Shown: in pieces, positions 7,245-10,712 of the stretch
Layout of the letters: each line of letters starts with the position of its first letter
Numbering within the stretch: position 1 is the first letter of the stretch
DNA from: Euperipatoides rowelli
Lineage: Eukaryota; Onychophora; Udeonychophora; Euonychophora; Peripatopsidae
Length of the DNA: 10,712 nucleotides
Reading direction: 5' to 3' (one strand)
Assembly: GCA_003024985.2 (NCBI GenBank)
Contig: PXIH01S0017144.1
Made by a program: the position numbers and the translations under genes
The notes under the pieces: generated by a model
What the model saw: only the letters and a program-made list of their open reading frames with translations
Told to the model about the DNA's origin: nothing
The model's database searches: none

Positions 7245-7264
7245 ATATTCTAATATATTCTAAT
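7245..7264 (+). repeat. Duplicated branch-point-like 10-mer before an exon
   Basis: ATATTCTAAT occurs twice back to back, 20-40 bases upstream of the acceptor of exon 7285. Each copy contains a TTCTAAT word close to the metazoan branch-point consensus. A partial third copy follows. The repeat is seen directly; its role is an inference. Confidence 0.45.
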
Positions 7265-7284
7265 ATATTAATCATTTCTTTTAG

Positions 7285-7377
7285 GTTTGAAAACTGAGTC
7301 AGAAGTTGATAAACGTGTTTTAAGATATCTCCTAGGTAACGACTGTAAGAAGTGTAATAAAGCGCCAACTAATTCAA
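7285..7377 (+). CDS. Phase 1-1 exon with the Arg-Val-Leu module, copy 2
   Basis: The acceptor CATTTCTTTTAG ends at 7284, and the donor A|GTAAAT is at 7378. The exon is 93 bases and starts GT TTG like exon 2811. It encodes LKTESEVDKRVLRYLLGN, then DCKKCNKAPTNS. The first 57 bases match exon 2811-2933 at 42 positions, and the Leu, Ser, Asp, Arg-Val-Leu, Leu and Asn positions are conserved. It differs by a CKKC pair and a basic tail instead of the acidic tail. A second donor, G|GTAACG at 7336, lies inside the exon and is also phase 1, so a 51-base short form would stay in frame. The 4.3-kb distance from 2933 suggests a long intron or unseen exons between. Function unknown. Confidence 0.65.
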
Positions 7378-7966
7378 GTAAATTAAATCGCGATAGTTTG
7401 GTTGTTTTTATATCATAGTTTAATTATATTTATTGTGAAAAAAAAACCATTTAACACAAAAATGCACAACTATAGAATATCAAAATGGTGACAACTATTC
7501 AATCAATGTTTCAATTACATTTTCAAAGTGCTGTAATTATGTACATTCAGAAAAAAAAATAGGATAATAACAATTGCATTTTATTATTTTCTGTATTATT
7601 GATAGAGGGCATTGAAAAACCCTAACAGTTAGTGAAGTAAATATTGGTAATAGTTAATATAGCCTATTGTATTTACCCCAAAAGGCATTGATGAAAGTAG
7701 ATTTTATTGTATGCAGATATACTAACAAAGCCAATTTTTTATTTGTTTTACTAATACTGAATATGTTTATGTGACAGAGGGGGGAGGGACAAAACAGAAT
7801 TAATTTATTAACAGGAAGAGTTGGGTAAAGGGCTCAATTTTATTTTTGCTACTTTTATTTTAATTTGAACTAAGTGCAAGGAAAACCATTAACAAATAGT
7901 CACCTCAGTTATAATAGAAAAATGATATGTCACCTTTATGATTTCATTTGACTTTTTTGTGAGCAG
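7378..7966 (+). other. Probable intron, AT-rich, no repeat with ends
   Basis: It lies between exon 7285-7377 and the candidate last exon at 7967. It contains a G/A run GAGGGGGGAGGGA at about 7779. An acceptor-like site at about 7605 opens onto stops in all frames. Nothing else was recognised. Confidence 0.4.
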
Positions 7967-8019
7967 ATGTCCCTGTATATAGATGTGATGGAACTTCTCA
8001 TGAATTTAGTCAACTGTGA
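7967..8019 (+). CDS. Candidate last exon of the phase-1 gene
   Basis: A good acceptor (TTTGACTTTTTTGTGAGCAG) ends at 7966. Read in phase 1, in agreement with the donor of exon 7285-7377, the frame encodes DVPVYRCDGTSHEFSQL and ends with TGA at 8017-8019. Base composition is more balanced than the flanks. A clear AATAAA is missing until 8178 and then the LTR signal near 8465, both inside the retrotransposon remnant. It is plausible as the terminal exon, but 17 codons is little evidence. Confidence 0.35.
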
Positions 8020-8047
8020 TCTATTTAATGTTTGTTTTTTTTTGTAT

Positions 8048-8073
8048 GAAGTTATGTTAGTAAGAATAACTTC
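8048..8073. repeat. 8-bp inverted repeat
   Basis: GAAGTTAT at 8048-8055 pairs with ATAACTTC at 8066-8073 across 10 bases. It lies about 30 bases after the candidate stop, where a transcript would carry it in the 3' UTR. It is possibly chance. Confidence 0.5.
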
Positions 8074-8324
8074 CATTTTTCTACAATCGTCTCTTTATCA
8101 ACTTCTTTTCATTTCTGTTCTTACACCATAAGACTGACGGCAAACTATGAAGACACAGACAGATTGCACCCACTCCCAATAAATGGTAGAGGGAGAGGCC
8201 ACACAAGTTGACCAATACAAGACACTCAACCCTCCTTTGATCCTTCCAAAACTACCAGCTAACTTAGTACCAGTCTCCCCAATAGGACCAGACATACCAG
8301 GGACACCAACACATATATCCCACC

Positions 8325-8333
8325 AGGGGAGGA
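8325..8333 (+). promoter_or_regulatory. Polypurine tract of copy A
   Basis: AGGGGAGGA stands immediately before the LTR start at 8338. In LTR retrotransposons a purine tract at this place primes plus-strand DNA synthesis. Position and sequence fit; the assignment is inferred. Confidence 0.5.
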
Positions 8334-8337
8334 TAAT

Positions 8338-8515
8338 TGTGGTATTAGACTAACTAGGCTAACCACATGTAATACACACAAGATGCCCCTTCTGGAACTG
8401 ATGACTGATTGATTCTTTTTGTTTTGAAACTAGTTGTAACCATGTTATAAGTTAGCATTAGTTTAATAAATGTTAGTTACCTTTAAGGTTCAGAGTATCA
8501 TTTGTTATAAGAACA
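8338..8515 (+). repeat. 3' LTR of copy A (about 178 bp)
   Basis: It begins TGTGGTATTAG and ends AAGAACA, giving the TGT...ACA termini usual for this class. It is colinear with the reverse complement of 9335-9535 over nearly its whole length: TAACTAGGCTAACC, AAGATGCC, CTTCTGGAAC, AATAAATGTTAGTTACC and AAGGTTC are shared. It contains an AATAAA at about 8465. No 5' LTR partner is in the window. Confidence 0.65.
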
Positions 8516-8828
8516 TAATTACTATAACATTTTTCTTTTCTAAAGCATTGTTCAACCTATCTTTAGCGTCTACATTAACCTTTGAGCAATTTTAAAGTGT
8601 TCATTTTCGTCTTTTTTTATGTTCTCTTTATCTTTCAATATCTTCTTTACCATCTGTTTTCAATTCTCCTCTTCTGCCAACCTCTTCTATTTCTTAATGT
8701 TCTTCCCTTTCCTTTTTGATGATGTAAATAATTATGGTAGCTTACTCCAGCCACCCATGCTAGCTGATGTAGTTTAGTTATTATGTTGTAGTGAGGTTTG
8801 TTATTCTTCCAATACTTTTTTTTGACAG
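8516..8828. other. Spacer with a pyrimidine-rich tract
   Basis: No gene is visible. About 8600-8720 is strongly T/C-rich with CTCTTC-like words. An acceptor-like CTATCTTTAG near 8566 opens in phase 1 to a TAA after nine codons; this is not convincing. Confidence 0.4.
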
Positions 8829-8925
8829 CAATGCATTCATTGTTCTCACAGACCTATTAGATTTTTCTACAGACATCAACTTCCCTGACAATGTGAAGCT
8901 TCTTTTCCCATCAGTGTTGCCATGA
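8829..8925 (+). CDS. Candidate terminal exon between two retroelement ends
   Basis: A T-rich tract and GACAG acceptor end at 8828. In phase 2 (one base, then codons) the frame is open for 31 codons to TGA at 8923-8925. It starts NAFIVLTDLLDFSTDINF and ends with a Leu/Phe/Pro-rich tail. The codon mix looks more protein-like than the surroundings. Phase 2 does not fit the phase-1 series upstream, so it would belong to another transcript or to a dead element. The antisense frame (8781-9167) runs on into a MITE and is judged a shadow. Product not recognised. Confidence 0.25.
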
Positions 8926-8952
8926 GATAATGACAAATCAGCATTTATAACT

Positions 8953-9183
8953 TTTGCAACCAGGGCCTTCGAGATGGGGGACAGCAGGAGCAAAAGTACC
9001 CGGACCCGCAGTGACTCAGGATCCCTATAGACCTGGTCAAGTGGTCCAGAGGTCTCCAAGGTAAAAAAAAATGTCATCAAAACGTCCACACACAAAAAAA
9101 ACTTATTAATTTTCACAAACAAGGGCCCCACAAATTTTATTGCCCTAGGGCCCGTATAGGCTCTCAACGTCTCTGTTTGCTAC
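8953..9183. repeat. 8-bp target duplication around the second MITE
   Basis: TTTGCAAC at 8953-8960 and TTTGCTAC at 9176-9183 match at 7 of 8 bases and directly abut the element, as for hAT insertions. Confidence 0.65.
8961..9175. mobile_element. hAT-like MITE, 215 bp
   Basis: The left end is CAGGGCCTTCGAGA, and the right end read inward is CAGAGACGTTGAGA; they match at 10 of 14 positions. Subterminal GGGCCC words lie near the right end. It is flanked by an 8-bp target duplication with one mismatch. It is almost the same size as the 2966-3176 element but has a different interior, so it belongs to a different family of the same type. It is more GC-rich than its surroundings. There is no transposase; the minus-strand frame through it has no domain I recognise. 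Confidence 0.75.
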
Positions 9184-9334
9184 TATTGGAAACTTTGATT
9201 TTGTGTCATCACCCGTCAAATTAAAACCACCATTCCAGTAACAATTAATGTAAACAATCTGTTCCTCAAACTTAGTTTTCTGAAGCTGTAATAATCACCA
9301 CTCATTCTCAAACACACAATCGATATTAATGTTA

Positions 9335-9535
9335 TGTCTTCATAACAAATAACACTGGGAACCTTAAGGTAACTAACATTTAATAAGTAACATTTATTAC
9401 TGCTAACAAACTAATAACACGGTTGCAATTAGATTTTTCAAGAACAGTATCAATCGAATATTGGTTCCAGAAGGAACATGGCATCTTATTTATATTACAC
9501 ATGGTTAGCCTAGTTAATGTAATTATTTTGTGCAT
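9335..9535 (-). repeat. LTR of copy B
   Basis: On the minus strand it reads from about TAACTAGGCTAACCATG to GAAGACA, colinear with the LTR of copy A and with an AATAAA word in its middle. The outer end (TGT at 9335 on the plus strand) is clear from the alignment. The inner end near 9535 is approximate because the TGT start is not preserved. Confidence 0.6.
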
Positions 9536-9549
9536 ATTGGAGGTGACCA

Positions 9550-10155
9550 TCTCTTAGGTGGGTTTCTGTTCTAGTGGGGTATGAGTGTGTTGGTGTCCTT
9601 GGTGTGTATGGTTCTCCTTGGGGAGCTGTTGTCCGGTTCTACTTGGGGGCTGGTGCTGGTGATAGTTTTGGTTGTATCAATGAGGGGATGAGTGAAGGGT
9701 GTTTGAAGATTTGTGTGACTTCTCCTTCCTTCTCTTTTATTGTAAGTGGCCGTAATTGATCTATGTGCCTTCTCCATAACTTACTTGCCATCTGCCAGTT
9801 TTATGGTATAGGTTAGTGGTCCATTTATCTCAAGTATACTCCCTTGGAGCCACTTTTGCGTTCCCATGTAGTTCCCGGCAAAGACATTCTGACCGACTTG
9901 GAGGTGTCTTGTTTTGTTGTTTTGTGGGGTTGCCATTCAGGTGTTTTTACTGCTGGTTTCAGTAAGTCTAGTCTTGTTAGGAGTTCTCTCCCTAAAAATA
10001 GTAAGGCCGGTGTTTGGTGCGTTGAAATATTGGTTGTAGACCGGTATAATAAGAGTAGTTGATTTATCTTCTCTACCATGGAGGTGTCATTGGCCTTCTT
10101 TTTAAAGGAATTTTTTTAGGGTCTGAACAAATCTTTCCACTTCAAGGAAGTGTAA
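9550..10155 (-). pseudogene. Broken Ty3/gypsy pol, integrase C-terminal part
   Basis: Pieces on the minus strand, in order: VERFVQTLKKFL at about 10109-10145, whose Glu fits the last acid of the DDE triad, ended by an in-frame TAA; LLLYRSTTN and FLGRELLTRLDLLKP in the frame 9825-10079, the conserved Tyr-Arg-Ser-Thr and Gly-Arg...Arg-x-x-Leu-Asp-Leu segment after the catalytic core; VGQNVFAGNYMG and GPLTYTIKL in another frame, about 9781-9905, the GPY/F module; and WRRHIDQLRP in the third frame, about 9639-9785, with a Pro-rich tail. At least two frameshifts and a stop separate them. The plus-strand frames here are shadows. Confidence 0.8.
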
Positions 10156-10502
10156 TCTTTCACAGTTTTCAGTAAATACTTTGCAGCAGCTAAAATATTC
10201 TGAACAACAACCTAAACTCACCACAGGTTTAAGTTCACATATGTAGCATTTAACAAATTATCTAATATGTATATATTTACTTGTAAAATACAGCAGATCT
10301 TTAAAAATTGTGACATCAAGTGACCTCAACAAAATATTGGGATAAGAAGAAATGTTTAGAATTATGTTAAAATAACAGTTATGAATTAAAAAAAAATCAA
10401 CCTGTACAAAGGATATATTGTCTTACAACTAAGTAAAATCTGTATAATATGGGCTTCTTTTATCCATCTTTACCTCATCATTATGTTATTTTATAATTTT
10501 AA
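10156..10502. other. AT-rich DNA, no gene seen
   Basis: It lies between the truncated retrotransposon and a possible TTAA element. No coding segment, splice-bounded exon or repeat with two ends was found. Confidence 0.5.
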
Positions 10503-10712
10503 CACTTCGCGGACGACGCCCGATATAGCTCGGGCATTGTTATCAAGATGCAAATCCGATGCCCGAGATAGATCGGTCATTCAGTTTGCTNGNGTATATN
10601 TTTTTTTTTAGAAAACATATACACTTTTAATTGTTATAGTATTGTTCTGTAGTTATGTCACTTTAATAGATGACAGTTGAAATAATTTTTAATGATGTAT
10701 TTATTATTTTTC
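10503..10712. mobile_element. Left end of a possible TTAA-type (piggyBac-like) element, cut by the window
   Basis: TTAA at 10499-10502 is followed by CACTTCGCGGACGACGCC, a sharp GC-rich start in AT-rich DNA. Two related hairpin units follow: GCCCGATATAGCTCGGGC (10519-10536) and GCCCGAGATAGATCGGTC (10561-10578). The TTAA plus CAC/CCC-type start followed by a GC-rich palindrome recalls piggyBac-derived MITEs. The right end lies outside the window, so the class is a guess. Undetermined bases at 10591, 10593 and 10600 lie just after the hairpins. Confidence 0.4.

Larger units (their letters stand above)
8118..8515 (+). mobile_element. Ty3/gypsy remnant, 3' end, plus strand (copy A)
   Basis: This is the 3' part of an LTR retrotransposon homologous to the minus-strand copy at 9335-10155. 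Residual pol tail at about 8118-8165 matches the other copy base by base around ACACCATAAGACTGACGG, but the conserved Trp codon of the WRRH motif is TGA and bases are missing, so it is dead. A shared word GGACACCAACACA follows, then a purine tract and an LTR. Everything upstream of about 8118 is lost. The minus-strand frame at 8098-8295 is a shadow. Confidence 0.7.
9335..10155 (-). mobile_element. Ty3/gypsy remnant, integrase C-terminus plus LTR (copy B)
   Basis: On the minus strand the order is integrase C-terminal segments, a proline-rich tail, then an LTR, i.e. the 3' end of a Ty3/gypsy (Metaviridae) retrotransposon. It starts abruptly near 10155, so the gag, protease, reverse transcriptase and RNase H regions and most of integrase are gone. 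It faces copy A tail to tail across about 820 bases. Stops and frame changes show it is inactive. Confidence 0.8.

Noticed and set aside
8781-9167. 128-codon minus-strand open frame
   Set aside because: It runs through a hAT-like MITE with clear ends and target duplication and then antisense to an exon-like plus segment. No recognisable domain; openness reflects locally higher GC.
9574-10062. Plus-strand frames across the retrotransposon
   Set aside because: They are antisense to the recognisable minus-strand integrase pieces.

Overview
The window is AT-rich, intron-containing metazoan nuclear DNA. It has long A/T homopolymer runs, polypyrimidine-AG splice acceptors, TTAA-flanked and hAT-like non-autonomous transposons, and Ty3/gypsy retrotransposon remnants. 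The composition and repeat style would fit an AT-rich invertebrate such as a cnidarian, but I cannot name the species. There is no bacterial-style operon, and no ORF in the window is a complete gene by itself.

The main gene signal is a chain of small plus-strand exons. The best three are 2012-2113, 2811-2933 and 7285-7377. Each has an acceptor and a donor, and each begins and ends in phase 1, so any of them can be skipped, duplicated or included without a frameshift. They encode a polar, charged, probably disordered protein. Exons 2811-2933 and 7285-7377 are diverged copies of one module: I count 42 of 57 identical bases over their first 57 bases, and both carry a Leu ... Ser ... Asp-x-Arg-Val-Leu-x-x-Leu-x-x-Asn pattern. 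Weaker phase-1 candidates lie at 3226-3261, 3376-3477 (open frame, damaged acceptor), 4491-4543, 6741-6794 (derived from transposon-like sequence) and 7967-8019 (possible stop-containing last exon). I do not recognise the protein family, and the start of the gene is not visible.

Transposons shape this locus. A 448-bp near-palindrome with nested hairpins (2289-2736, TTAA at both ends) and a 211-bp hAT-like MITE (2966-3176, 8-bp target duplication with one mismatch) closely bracket exon 2811-2933. A second hAT-like MITE (8961-9175) lies downstream between two Ty3/gypsy 3' ends that face each other. One of these is a plus-strand remnant (8118-8515) and the other a minus-strand remnant (9335-10155) with recognisable integrase C-terminal motifs broken by stops and frameshifts. 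The window ends inside a possible TTAA-type element beginning at 10503.

At the left edge, 375-541 could be the last exon and 3' UTR of an upstream gene, with an AATAAA signal. The remaining DNA is AT-rich intron or intergenic sequence. It contains a tandem pair of a dispersed repeat (1030-1356), a strongly C-depleted stretch (about 4741-4970), a site matching the CTCF core consensus (5778-5790) and a pyrimidine-rich tract (about 8600-8720).
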